Part shown: positions 8,907 to 16,766 of the stretch, in pieces | Layout: each line of letters opens with the position of its first letter | Numbering within the stretch: position 1 is the stretch's first letter | Translations under genes and position numbers: made by a program | The notes under the pieces: generated by a model | The model's input: the letters and a program-made list of their open reading frames with translations, nothing else | Database searches by the model: none | Told to the model about the DNA's origin: nothing | Assembly (NCBI RefSeq): GCF_024707525.1 | Contig: NZ_CP062231.1 | Span: 3,968,001-4,032,000 of the forward strand | Direction of reading: 5' to 3' | Length of the DNA stretch: 64,000 bases | From: Rhizobium sp. TH2 | GTDB taxonomy: Bacteria > Pseudomonadota > Alphaproteobacteria > Rhizobiales > Rhizobiaceae

Positions 8907-9667
8907 ACGCCGTCAACAAGGAAATGAAGCCGAAAAGCATCCTCTATCTCGATGGCGTGTCGGTGTCCTTCGATGGCTTCAAGGCGCTGAACTCGCTCTC
9001 TTTCGTGGTCGAACCGGGCGAACTGCGCGCCATCATCGGCCCCAATGGCGCCGGCAAGACGACGATGATGGACATCATCACCGGCAAGACCCGGCCCGAT
9101 TCCGGCGACGTATTCTTCAACGGCGATATCGACCTCACCAAGATGGACGAGGCGGCGATCGCCCAGCTCGGCATCGGCCGCAAGTTCCAGAAGCCTACTG
9201 TGTTCGAAAGCCATACCGTCTGGGACAATCTCGAACTGGCGCTCAACCGCAGCCGCAGCGTCTTCGGCACGCTGTTCTACACACTCTCGGCCGCCGACAA
9301 GGAGCGCATCGAGGAAATCCTCGAGATCGTGCGGATGAGCCATCGCAAGGACGATTACGGCGCCAATCTCAGCCACGGCCAGAAGCAATGGCTGGAGATC
9401 GGCATGCTGCTGGCGCAGGAACCCAAGTTGCTCTTGGTCGATGAACCGGTCGCCGGCATGACCGACGCCGAGACCGCTGAAACCGCGATCCTGCTCAAAG
9501 ACATCGCCAAGACGCGGTCGGTGGTGGTCGTCGAGCACGACATGGGTTTCATCCGCGATCTCGGCGTCAAGGTGACATGTCTGGCGGAAGGATCGGTTCT
9601 CGCCGAAGGCTCGATCGACTTCGTCAGCGCCGACCCGAAGGTGATCGAGAATTATCTTGGACGGTGA
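8903..9667 (+). CDS. urtD: urea ABC transporter ATPase UrtD
   Basis: A 254-residue LivG-type ABC ATPase. Walker A is GPNGAGKTT, the signature is LSHGQKQWLEIGM (the SHGQ variant seen in UrtD), Walker B is LLLVDEPVAG and the switch His is in VVEHDMGFI. It energises urea import with UrtE. Its start lies in the urtC stop (ATGA). A gene for an unrelated membrane-anchored protein comes between it and urtE. Confidence 0.95.
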   Translation: MNAVNKEMKPKSILYLDGVSVSFDGFKALNSLSFVVEPGELRAIIGPNGAGKTTMMDIITGKTRPDSGDVFFNGDIDLTKMDEAAIAQLGIGRKFQKPTVFESHTVWDNLELALNRSRSVFGTLFYTLSAADKERIEEILEIVRMSHRKDDYGANLSHGQKQWLEIGMLLAQEPKLLLVDEPVAGMTDAETAETAILLKDIAKTRSVVVVEHDMGFIRDLGVKVTCLAEGSVLAEGSIDFVSADPKVIENYLGR

Positions 9668-9748
9668 GCGGAAATAGAAAACGGCAATTGAACGTCAATG
9701 AGAAATAGGCTTCAAACTGATGCAACCTTTCCTCATTGGAGTTTCAAC

Positions 9749-10267
9749 ATGCCTTTTCTTGGTGTCCTCTTGATGGTGGCCGCTGGCGCGGCCGTGTGGT
9801 GGTGGCGAATGAAGATGGTGAGGGAAGCGGGAAGCGAGATCATCGACTCGGTCGAGCGGATGCGCGGCGCCTTCAACCGCCGGCAATTCCGCAAGAAGGC
9901 CGAGGCGGCGCCGCTCACCTCGATCCAGAACCCGGCGATCGCGGCGGTGGTTTTCCTGCTGACGCTGGCGAATGAAAAGCCGATGCACAAGGACATGGCG
10001 AAGGAGATCATCCGCGAGCGGATGAAGGATATCATCGCCGCCAAGGATATGGACGAGGTGCTGATCTTCGCCGACTGGACGGCGGGCAGCGTCGTCAACA
10101 TCGACGACCCGCTTCGCCGCTTCCGGGACCTGTGGCTGAACGCGCTCGACGACGGCGAACGCCGGCAGTTGATCTCGATGGCCGAGGACATCGCCGATGT
10201 CGGCGGCGAACGAACGGTACAGCAGGCCGATGTCCTTCAGAAGCTGAAGAGGGCATTGCTCAATTGA
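9749..10267 (+). CDS. membrane-anchored hypothetical protein inside the urt operon
   Basis: A 172-residue protein not recognised by family. One N-terminal membrane helix (about residues 2-20, LGVLLMVAAGAAVWWW) is followed by a basic, helical cytoplasmic part with a second hydrophobic stretch (AIAAVVFLLTLAN). The tail is acidic and amphipathic (DPLRRFRDLWLNAL, LISMAEDIADV, QKLKRALLN). The ATG at 9749 has GGAG seven bases upstream; an ATG 51 bases earlier has no ribosome site. It lies in the same direction between urtD and urtE, with 18 bp to urtE, so it is co-transcribed. A role in assembly or control of the urea importer is possible. There is no catalytic motif I recognise. Confidence 0.8.
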   Translation: MPFLGVLLMVAAGAAVWWWRMKMVREAGSEIIDSVERMRGAFNRRQFRKKAEAAPLTSIQNPAIAAVVFLLTLANEKPMHKDMAKEIIRERMKDIIAAKDMDEVLIFADWTAGSVVNIDDPLRRFRDLWLNALDDGERRQLISMAEDIADVGGERTVQQADVLQKLKRALLN

Positions 10268-10285
10268 CGTGTAAAGGGGAATGAG

Positions 10286-10981
10286 ATGTTAGCGGTCGAA
10301 AACGCCAATCTGCACTATGGTGCCGCCCAGGCACTGCGCGGAATCACCATCAAGGCCGAAATGGCCAAGATCACCTGCGTTCTCGGCCGCAACGGCGTCG
10401 GCAAATCCTCGCTTCTGCGCGCCGTCACCGGCCAGCATCCGCTTTCATCAGGCAAGGTCAGCTTCGAGGGCAAGGAACTCAACGGCATGGCACCCTACAA
10501 CCGCGCCAAGCTCGGTATCGGATACGTGCCGCAGGGCCGCGAGATCTTCCCGCTGCTGACCGTAAAGGAAAACCTTGAATCCGGTTATGCGCCGCTCAAG
10601 CGCGCCGATCGCAGCATCCCCGACGATATTTTCAGCCTGTTTCCGATCCTCAACAGCATGCTCGGCCGGCGCGGCGGTGACTTGTCGGGCGGTCAGCAGC
10701 AGCAACTCGCCATCGGCCGCGCGCTGGTGACGCGGCCGCGCATCCTCGTGCTCGACGAGCCGACCGAGGGTATCCAGCCGTCGATCATCAAGGATATCGG
10801 CCGGGCAATCAAATATCTCCGCGACTCCACCGGGATGGCGATCCTGCTGGTCGAACAATATCTTGATTTCTGCCGGGAACTCGCCGACCATGTCTATATC
10901 ATGGACCGTGGCGAGATCGTGCATGAAGGTCCCGCCGAGACGCTGGATACGGCGGAAGCGCGACGGCATTTGACGGTGTAG
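10286..10981 (+). CDS. urtE: urea ABC transporter ATPase UrtE
   Basis: A 231-residue LivF-type ABC ATPase. Walker A is GRNGVGKSS, signature LSGGQQQQLAIGRAL, Walker B ILVLDEPTEGIQPS (the EGIQPSII stretch is typical of UrtE), and the switch region is ILLVEQYLDF. It forms a heterodimer with UrtD. A ribosome site (AAAGGGGAATGAG) precedes the ATG. It is the last urt gene; a palindromic repeat of 121 bp separates it from ureD. Confidence 0.95.
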   Translation: MLAVENANLHYGAAQALRGITIKAEMAKITCVLGRNGVGKSSLLRAVTGQHPLSSGKVSFEGKELNGMAPYNRAKLGIGYVPQGREIFPLLTVKENLESGYAPLKRADRSIPDDIFSLFPILNSMLGRRGGDLSGGQQQQLAIGRALVTRPRILVLDEPTEGIQPSIIKDIGRAIKYLRDSTGMAILLVEQYLDFCRELADHVYIMDRGEIVHEGPAETLDTAEARRHLTV

Positions 10982-11003
10982 TTTGGAACTGAGCATGTTG
11001 CTT

Positions 11004-11124
11004 ACCCCCCTCTGCCCTGCCGGGCATCTCCCCCTCAAAGAGGGAGATCGGATGTGGCGGCGCCTCGCCCTCCAAACAATCTCCCCCCTTGAGGGGGAGA
11101 TGTCACGAAGTGACAGACGGGGGT
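11004..11124. repeat. rhizobial-type intergenic palindromic repeat element
   Basis: A 121-bp imperfect palindrome. The left arm (11004-11038) and right arm (11089-11124) are inverted copies that begin ACCCCC and end at CATCTCCCCCTCAA. Each half also forms its own small hairpin (CCCTGCCGGG at left; TGTCACGAAGTGACA at right), plus CTCCCTCTT-type hairpins toward the middle. This style of C/G-rich repeat is common between genes in Rhizobiaceae. Its right end supplies the G-rich stretch directly upstream of the ureD start. It may form an RNA structure in the urt-ure transcript. Confidence 0.8.
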
Positions 11125-11128
11125 GCTG

Positions 11129-11950
11129 ATGCTCGCTCCCAACACCGAGATCGCCCCACAACGCACCAAGGGCATCGCCCGGCTCGCCACGAAAAACGTG
11201 GACGGACGAACGCGCCTTGATGTCTTCTATCAGGAGAGCGCCGCCAAGATCCGCATTCCGGAATCCTATGACGGCCAGATGGAAGCGGTGCTGATCAATA
11301 CTTCGGGCGGGCTGACGGGCGGCGACCGCATCGCATGGGAGGTCGCGGCGGGCGAGAACACCTCGGTCACCGTCACGACACAGGCCTGCGAACGCGTCTA
11401 CAAGTCCTCCGGCGGCGAGGCGCATGTCGTGTCGCGGCTGTCCGTGGCATCGGGCGCGAAACTCCACTGGCTGCCGCAGGAGACGATCCTGTTCGACCAG
11501 AGCGCCCTGAGCCGCACGCTCGACGTCGATCTCGCCGAGGACGCCGAACTGATCGCGCTGGAGGCCGTCCTCATCGGCCGCAAGGCAATGGGCGAGATCG
11601 TTCGGAGCGGCAGCTTCCGCGACCGCTGGCGCATACGTCGTGCGGGCAAGCTGATCCACGCCGAGGATGTGCATTTCGTAGGCGATATCGAGAACCTGCT
11701 GGGGAGCCGCGCATCGCTTTCCGGCAACCAGGCTTTCGCGACTTTGCTCTATGTCGGCGAGCGCGCGGAAGCCCTGCTACCCAAATTGCGCGCATTGCTT
11801 GGAGACCATCTCGCCGGCGCCAGCCACTGGAACGGAAAGCTCGTCGTCCGCCTCATCGCGTCGGAGGGCTTCGAGCTGCGAAAAATACTGATCCCGGCCA
11901 TTTCGCTCTTGCGAAATGGTGAGCCCGCACCGAAAGTGTGGAACCTCTAA
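11129..11950 (+). CDS. ureD: urease accessory protein UreD
   Basis: A 273-residue UreD/UreH-family protein, the scaffold on which UreF and UreG dock to load nickel onto apo-urease. Recognisable motifs are LINTSGGLTGGDRIAWEV, TTQACERVYKSSGG and KLHWLPQETILFDQSAL, the last two being near invariant in UreD. The ATG at 11129 is preferred; a GTG two codons earlier (11123) is also possible, and both are served by GACGGGGGT at the end of the palindromic repeat. It is first in the urease operon. Confidence 0.94.
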   Translation: MLAPNTEIAPQRTKGIARLATKNVDGRTRLDVFYQESAAKIRIPESYDGQMEAVLINTSGGLTGGDRIAWEVAAGENTSVTVTTQACERVYKSSGGEAHVVSRLSVASGAKLHWLPQETILFDQSALSRTLDVDLAEDAELIALEAVLIGRKAMGEIVRSGSFRDRWRIRRAGKLIHAEDVHFVGDIENLLGSRASLSGNQAFATLLYVGERAEALLPKLRALLGDHLAGASHWNGKLVVRLIASEGFELRKILIPAISLLRNGEPAPKVWNL

Positions 11951-12036
11951 GCCTGTGCTGACGCACCGTCATTTGGCGTATTGCGTGATGCCGCCCAAGT
12001 CCTTGACTATGATGCCTGATCATTGTGGAGCCTTTC

Positions 12037-12339
12037 ATGAACCTCACTCCCCGTGAAAAAGACAAGCTGCTGATTTCGATGGCCGCAATGGTGGCCCGCA
12101 GGCGGCTCGAACGCGGCGTCAAGCTCAACTATCCCGAGGCGATTGCGCTGATCTCCGATTTCGTCGTCGAAGGCGCCCGCGACGGCCGTTCGGTCGCCGA
12201 TCTCATGGAGGCCGGCGCGCATGTCGTTGCCCGCGCGCAGGTCATGGAAGGCATTGCCGAGATGATCCACGACGTGCAGGTTGAAGCCACTTTCCCCGAC
12301 GGCACCAAGCTGGTGACCGTCCACGAACCGATCCGCTGA
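12037..12339 (+). CDS. ureA: urease subunit gamma
   Basis: A 100-residue protein, the standard length for UreA. It opens [13 protein letters not shown] and contains [43 protein letters not shown] and the C-terminal [15 protein letters not shown], all hallmark UreA segments. GGAG lies six bases before the ATG at 12037; an upstream GTG at 12025 would add four residues outside the family. It is a structural subunit of the (alpha-beta-gamma)3 enzyme. Separate ureA and ureB genes are the usual bacterial arrangement. Confidence 0.97.
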   Translation: MNLTPREKDKLLISMAAMVARRRLERGVKLNYPEAIALISDFVVEGARDGRSVADLMEAGAHVVARAQVMEGIAEMIHDVQVEATFPDGTKLVTVHEPIR

Positions 12340-12348
12340 GGTAACGCC

Positions 12349-12603
12349 ATGCTCGACCTGCGACCCAATTGCGAATGCTGCGACAAGGATCTTCCGCCGG
12401 ACGCCACCGATGCGATGATCTGCACCTTCGAATGCACATTCTGCGCAGATTGCGCGGAAACCATCCTCGCCGGCATCTGCCCGAACTGCGGCGGCAGTTT
12501 CACCAGCAGGCCGATCCGCCCGGCCGCCATGCTCGCCAAATATCCGGCCACCACCAAACGCATCCTGAAGGCCGAAGGCTGCGCGCCGCAAAAAGCCGCT
12601 TGA
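12349..12603 (+). CDS. DUF1272 zinc-ribbon-like protein
   Basis: An 84-residue protein of the DUF1272 family. Eight cysteines lie in paired CxxC/CxC arrangements (NCECCDKD, CTFECTFCADCAE, CPNCGG), as in a zinc ribbon or RING-like knuckle, so a metal-binding role is likely. It lies 9 bp after ureA and 12 bp before ureB in the same direction, so it is part of the urease transcript. Its biochemical function is not known. Position among nickel-enzyme genes makes metal handling or protein-protein contact a reasonable guess. Confidence 0.88.
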   Translation: MLDLRPNCECCDKDLPPDATDAMICTFECTFCADCAETILAGICPNCGGSFTSRPIRPAAMLAKYPATTKRILKAEGCAPQKAA

Positions 12604-12615
12604 AGAGGAACAGCC

Positions 12616-12921
12616 ATGATCCCCGGTGAACTGATAGCCGCGCCAGGCGAAATCGAACTCAATGTCGGTGCCCCGACCACCACGATCGATGTTGCCAATA
12701 CCGGCGATCGTCCGATCCAGGTCGGCTCGCATTATCATTTCTTCGAGACCAACAAGGGCCTCGACTTCGACCGCGACAAGGCGCGCGGCATGCGGCTCGA
12801 TATACCCTCGGGCACGGCGGTCCGCTTCGAGCCGGGCCAGAAACGCACGGTGCAACTGATCCCCCTCTCCGGCAAGCGCGAGGTCTACGGCTTCCGCCAG
12901 CAGGTGATGGGGAAGCTCTAA
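12616..12921 (+). CDS. ureB: urease subunit beta
   Basis: A 101-residue UreB of normal length. It begins MIPGELI and contains [44 protein letters not shown] and [16 protein letters not shown], which are strongly conserved. AAGAGGAA precedes the ATG. It is a structural subunit; its residues line the outer part of the active-site flap region. It is separated from ureA by the DUF1272 gene. Confidence 0.97.
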   Translation: MIPGELIAAPGEIELNVGAPTTTIDVANTGDRPIQVGSHYHFFETNKGLDFDRDKARGMRLDIPSGTAVRFEPGQKRTVQLIPLSGKREVYGFRQQVMGKL

Positions 12922-12948
12922 AACAAGAAAATCAACGGGAGATCTGGA

Positions 12949-13368
12949 ATGAAGAGGCTGGTCATTTTGGCACTGCTCCTAACCGGCGCGACATGCGCCA
13001 TGGCCCAGGAAGACCCGCCTGTCGATTGCGCCAATGCCATGACGCAGGCCGATATGAACCAGTGCGCCTACGAGGACTTTGAGAAGGCCGACAAGGAACT
13101 CAACGCGGTCTACAAGCAGGCGCTCAAGAGCCAGGAAGAGGCGGACAGGCAGGCGGCCGAGATCGGCCCCGATTATGTCGGCGCGGTCAAGGCGCTCAAG
13201 AAAGCCCAGCGCGCCTGGATCGATTATCGCGACGGCCATTGTGATGGTGTCGGTTACGAGGCCGTCGGCGGCTCCATGCAGGGCATGCTGATCAGCGGCT
13301 GCCAGGCGACAATGACCACGGCGCGCACCAAGGAACTGCGCGAACTCATTCAAGGCATGGGGAACTGA
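12949..13368 (+). CDS. LprI-like (DUF1311) secreted protein
   Basis: A 139-residue exported protein. A signal peptide (about residues 1-20, ending AMAQED) is followed by the DUF1311/lysozyme-inhibitor LprI pattern: DCANAMTQADMNQCAYEDFEKADKELNAVYK, then an alpha-helical segment, LKKAQRAWIDYRDGHC and a late Cys in GCQATMTTARTKELREL. The four Cys likely form two disulfides in the periplasm. It lies 27 bp after ureB and its stop overlaps the next start by one base, so it travels in the urease operon. LprI domains bind lysozyme in some bacteria; whether this one does is unknown. Confidence 0.87.
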   Translation: MKRLVILALLLTGATCAMAQEDPPVDCANAMTQADMNQCAYEDFEKADKELNAVYKQALKSQEEADRQAAEIGPDYVGAVKALKKAQRAWIDYRDGHCDGVGYEAVGGSMQGMLISGCQATMTTARTKELRELIQGMGN

Positions 13369-14033
13369 TGGCACGTCGGATCGTGATCGTCGGCAATGGA
13401 GAGATCGGCGAAGGTCTTGCCGACGTCATGGATTCCGCCGACCTGGTGATCCGCTTCAACGACTGCCGCTCGGTGGGCGCCGGGGGAGGCAGGACTGATG
13501 TCGTCGCGGTCTGCAACACCGGACGCCCAGGCAAGGCCATGCTCGAAGGTGCCGGATGGTCATGCAACAAGGCTGTCTGGCTCGCCTCATCCATCTGGTG
13601 CGTCCGCGACCCGCAGAAGTTTGCCGCCATGCGCGCACCCCTTGCGCAAACCCATCCCGAACTCGACGATTTCTGCGACGACTACACCGACGGCTTTGCC
13701 GACTATGCCCGCCAGAACGGCAAGGATTTCCACATCATTCCCGGAGCGACCCATGATGCGGTAGACCGCGAATTGTCCGCCTTCTCTCCGGCGCCCTATG
13801 TCGTTCCCTCAAGCGGCGCCATCGTGATCGCCGAATTCCTCACCCATTACCGCAAGCCCGGCGACGAATTGTTTCTCGCGGGCTTCGGCCACCAGGGCTG
13901 GGAGTGGCACCCGTGGGATGCCGAGCGGCAATGGGTGGACGAGATGATAAAGCGTGGGAAATTGGGAAGGCTACACCCGAAAGAGGTCCGGCCAAGTTCT
14001 GGCTCGGAGGGATCCAAGGCGGCTTCATGCTAA
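13368..14033 (+). CDS. urease operon accessory protein, glycosyltransferase-29-like
   Basis: A 221-residue protein. Its opening IVIVGNGEIGEGLADVMDSADLVIRFNDC matches the donor-binding sialyl motif region of glycosyltransferase family 29 proteins. Later parts (PSSGAIVIAEFLTHY, ELFLAGFGHQGWEWHPWDAERQWVDEMIKRGKL) fit the small bacterial version found in rhizobial urease operons. The main protein probably ends near KLGRLHP; the last 17 residues (rich in Ser, Gly and Lys) look like read-through into the region before the AbrB gene. It starts within the LprI stop. Its substrate is unknown and there is no known need for a glycosyltransferase in urease assembly. Confidence 0.8.
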   Translation: MARRIVIVGNGEIGEGLADVMDSADLVIRFNDCRSVGAGGGRTDVVAVCNTGRPGKAMLEGAGWSCNKAVWLASSIWCVRDPQKFAAMRAPLAQTHPELDDFCDDYTDGFADYARQNGKDFHIIPGATHDAVDRELSAFSPAPYVVPSSGAIVIAEFLTHYRKPGDELFLAGFGHQGWEWHPWDAERQWVDEMIKRGKLGRLHPKEVRPSSGSEGSKAASC

Positions 14034-14236
14034 GGTTAGATGCCAAGACCTCGCTCAAAGGTCGCTTCACCGTTCCGGCAGAAGTTCGAAGAGCGATCGG
14101 CCTCGCTCCAGGCGGATTGCTGCAGTTCATCGTCGATGACAATGGCACGGTGTCGATCACCGCCGCTTCAGAGAAGCCCGATGACTTCCTGAGCAACGAT
14201 TGCAAGACAAACCAAACCAACAACCCCGGAGCCTGA
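14027..14236 (+). CDS. AbrB/MazE/SpoVT-type swapped-hairpin protein
   Basis: A 69-residue protein whose residues about 3-46 (LDAKTSLKGRFTVPAEVRRAIGLAPGG, then LQFIVDDNGTVSI) match the AbrB/SpoVT looped-hinge DNA-binding fold: K/GRxTVPxEVRxxLGLxxG. The C-terminal tail is polar and resembles the neck of an antitoxin. AAGG lies seven bases before the ATG at 14027, which overlaps the previous stop by 7 bp. It ends four bases before ureC. There is no toxin gene beside it. It is either an orphan antitoxin-like protein or a regulator of the operon. Confidence 0.75.
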   Translation: MLRLDAKTSLKGRFTVPAEVRRAIGLAPGGLLQFIVDDNGTVSITAASEKPDDFLSNDCKTNQTNNPGA

Positions 14237-14239
14237 CCC

Positions 14240-15949
14240 ATGTCCTACAAGATGTCCCGCGCCGCCTATGCCTCGATGTTCGGGCCGACGATCGGCGACA
14301 AGTTCAGGCTCGCCGATACCGAGCTCTTCGTCGAGGTCGAGAAGGATTTCACCATCTATGGCGAGGAAGTGAAATTCGGCGGCGGCAAGGTCATCCGCGA
14401 TGGCATGGGTCAGAGCCAGGCAACGCGGGCCGAGGGCGCGGTCGATACAGTCATCACCAATGTGCTGATCATCGACCATTGGGGCATCGTCAAGGCCGAT
14501 GTCGGCCTGAAGGACGGCCGCATCGCCGCTATCGGCAAGGCGGGAAACCCGGATACCCAGCCCGGCGTCACCATCATCGTCGGCCCCTCCACGGAAGCCA
14601 TTGCAGGCGAAGGCAAGATCCTCACCGCTGGTGCCATGGATGCGCATATCCACTATATCTGCCCGCAGCAGATCGAGGAAGCGCTGATGAGCGGCGTCAC
14701 CACCATGCTCGGCGGTGGCACCGGCCCGGCCCACGGCACGCTCGCCACCACCTGCACCGGCGCCTGGCATATCGAGCGGATGATCGAGAGTTTCGATGCT
14801 TTCCCGATGAACCTGGCGCTTGCCGGCAAGGGCAATGCTTCGCTCCCCGCGCCGCTGGTGGAAATGGTGCTGGCCGGCGCATCGAGCCTGAAGCTGCATG
14901 AGGATTGGGGCACGACACCCGCCGCGATCGACAACTGCTTGACGGTCGCCGATGAACTGGACATCCAGGTGATGATCCACACCGACACGCTCAACGAGAG
15001 CGGTTTCGTCGAGGATACGATCGACGCGATCAGGGGCCGCACGATCCACGCCTTCCACACCGAAGGCGCCGGCGGCGGCCACGCGCCTGATATCATCAAG
15101 GTCTGCGGCTCGCTGAACGTCATCCCGTCCTCGACCAATCCGACGCGGCCTTACACGGTCAACACACTGGCCGAGCATCTCGACATGCTGATGGTCTGCC
15201 ACCACCTGTCGCCCTCGATCCCCGAGGACATCGCCTTCGCCGAAAGCCGCATCCGCAAGGAGACGATCGCGGCAGAAGATATCCTGCACGACATGGGCGC
15301 CTTCTCGATCATCTCGTCGGACAGCCAGGCTATGGGCCGCGTCGGCGAAGTGTCGATCCGCACCTGGCAGACCGCCGACAAGATGAAGCGCCAGCGCGGC
15401 CCACTGAATGAGGAAACCGGCGACAACGACAATGCCCGCGTCAAACGCTACATCGCCAAGTACACGATCAATCCGGCGATCGCCCAGGGTCTCAGCCATG
15501 AGATCGGCTCGGTCGAAGTCGGCAAGCGCGCCGATCTCGTGCTCTGGTCGCCCGCCTTCTTCGGCGTGAAGCCCGAAATGGTGCTGCTGGGCGGTTCGAT
15601 CGCCGCAGCCCCGATGGGCGATCCGAATGCCTCGATCCCGACGCCGCAGCCCATGCATTACCGGCCGATGTTCGCCGCCTATGGCAAGCTGCGCACCAAT
15701 TCCTCGGTGACCTTCGTCTCGCAGGCATCGCTCGATGCCGGGATTGTCAGCCGGCTCGGCGTCGCCAAGAAGCTGCTCGCGGTGAAGAACACCCGCAGCG
15801 GCATCAACAAGAAGTCGATGATCCATAACGACCTGACGCCGCATGTCGAGGTCGACCCGGAGACCTATGAGGTACGTGCGGATGGCGTGCTGCTGACATG
15901 CGAGCCGGCGACGGTACTGCCGATGACCCAGCGGTATTTCCTGTTCTGA
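14240..15949 (+). CDS. ureC: urease subunit alpha (catalytic)
   Basis: A 569-residue UreC that hydrolyses urea at a di-nickel centre. All active-site residues can be read: nickel ligands H136 and H138 ([10 protein letters not shown]), the lysine to be carbamylated K218 ([10 protein letters not shown]), H247 ([12 protein letters not shown]), H273 ([13 protein letters not shown]) and D361 ([12 protein letters not shown]). The mobile-flap C320 and catalytic H321 are in MVCHHL. The flap sequence ([18 protein letters not shown]) and end QRYFLF are normal. The enzyme is therefore predicted active. The start has the family's [17 protein letters not shown]. It is cytoplasmic. Its maturation genes ureEFG lie 3.7 kb further on. 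Confidence 0.98.
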   Translation: MSYKMSRAAYASMFGPTIGDKFRLADTELFVEVEKDFTIYGEEVKFGGGKVIRDGMGQSQATRAEGAVDTVITNVLIIDHWGIVKADVGLKDGRIAAIGKAGNPDTQPGVTIIVGPSTEAIAGEGKILTAGAMDAHIHYICPQQIEEALMSGVTTMLGGGTGPAHGTLATTCTGAWHIERMIESFDAFPMNLALAGKGNASLPAPLVEMVLAGASSLKLHEDWGTTPAAIDNCLTVADELDIQVMIHTDTLNESGFVEDTIDAIRGRTIHAFHTEGAGGGHAPDIIKVCGSLNVIPSSTNPTRPYTVNTLAEHLDMLMVCHHLSPSIPEDIAFAESRIRKETIAAEDILHDMGAFSIISSDSQAMGRVGEVSIRTWQTADKMKRQRGPLNEETGDNDNARVKRYIAKYTINPAIAQGLSHEIGSVEVGKRADLVLWSPAFFGVKPEMVLLGGSIAAAPMGDPNASIPTPQPMHYRPMFAAYGKLRTNSSVTFVSQASLDAGIVSRLGVAKKLLAVKNTRSGINKKSMIHNDLTPHVEVDPETYEVRADGVLLTCEPATVLPMTQRYFLF

Positions 15950-15953
15950 GCAA

Positions 15954-15978
15954 GGCGACCGAGACCGGCTCGGTCGCC
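15954..15978. terminator. hairpin between convergent ureC and aqpZ
   Basis: A 10-bp perfect stem (GGCGACCGAG / CTCGGTCGCC) with a 5-nt loop lies between the two converging genes. There is no T run on either side, so it may act as a weak bidirectional terminator or as an mRNA 3' stabiliser. Confidence 0.45.
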
Positions 15979-15988
15979 AGACCTCAGA

Positions 15989-16678
15989 TCACTCAGTCTC
16001 GCCAAGCGCCTTCCAGACGATCCCCGCGATAACCGCGCCGAGGATCGGCGCAACCCAGAACAGCCAAAGCTGCGGCAGCGCCCAGCCACCCTCGGCGAAG
16101 AAGGCCACGCCGGTCGAGCGTGCCGGGTTGACCGACGTATTGGTCAGCGGGATCGAGATCAGGTGGATCAATGTCAAGCCGAGACCGATGGAGATGGGAG
16201 CGAAGCCGGTCGGCGCGCGGCCGTGCGTCGAGCCCAGGATGATCAGCAGGAACATGAAGGTCAGCAGCGCTTCGGCGATGAAGGCCGACATCATCGAATA
16301 GCCGCCGGGCGAATGTTCACCATAGCCGTTCGAGGCAAATCCGCCCGGCACCCAGCCGGCCTTGCCGCTGGCGATCAGGTAGAGCATCAGCGCCGCGACG
16401 ACGGCTCCGACCACCTGCGCGATGATGTATCCCGGCAGGCTCGCTGCGGGAAACCGCCCGGCCGCTGTCAGCCCGATCGACACGGCGGGATTGAAATGGC
16501 CGCCCGAAATGCCGCCGACGGCATAAGCCATGGTCAAGACCGTGAGGCCGAAGGCGAAGGAGACGCCGACGAAGCCGATCCCGAGCTCGGGAAAACCCGC
16601 CGCGATGACGGCGCTGCCGCATCCCCCGAAAACGAGCCAGAACGTACCGATGAATTCGGCGAAGAGTTTCTTGAGCAT
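15989..16678 (-). CDS. aqpZ: aquaporin Z
   Basis: A 229-residue MIP-family channel. There are six membrane helices and the two half-helix motifs GGHFNPAVS (about residue 60) and [15 protein letters not shown] (about 185). The arginine after the second NPA, with a His (QLW..LI(H)[16 protein letters not shown]) and Phe, fits the water-selective AqpZ filter rather than a glycerol facilitator. It is in the inner membrane. GGGGGA precedes the ATG. It is on the opposite strand from the urease genes and interrupts them; a role in water or ammonia passage beside a urease is suggestive but unproved. Confidence 0.93.
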   Translation of the reverse strand: MLKKLFAEFIGTFWLVFGGCGSAVIAAGFPELGIGFVGVSFAFGLTVLTMAYAVGGISGGHFNPAVSIGLTAAGRFPAASLPGYIIAQVVGAVVAALMLYLIASGKAGWVPGGFASNGYGEHSPGGYSMMSAFIAEALLTFMFLLIILGSTHGRAPTGFAPISIGLGLTLIHLISIPLTNTSVNPARSTGVAFFAEGGWALPQLWLFWVAPILGAVIAGIVWKALGETE

Positions 16679-16766
16679 GAAGTCCCCCGACAGTTGCCTA
16701 TTTACAAGGCAATGATATTCATCAGGTCTTGATATCAGTCAACAAAAAGCTGCATCGGCGCATGGT

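Noticed and set aside
13904-14026. An N-terminal extension of the AbrB-type protein
   Set aside because: The extra residues are read out of frame over the end of the upstream gene and have no family match. The ATG at 14027 has its own ribosome site.
14027-14236. A toxin-antitoxin pair at the AbrB gene
   Set aside because: No PIN, MazF, RelE or other toxin-like gene is next to it; its neighbours are the accessory protein and ureC.
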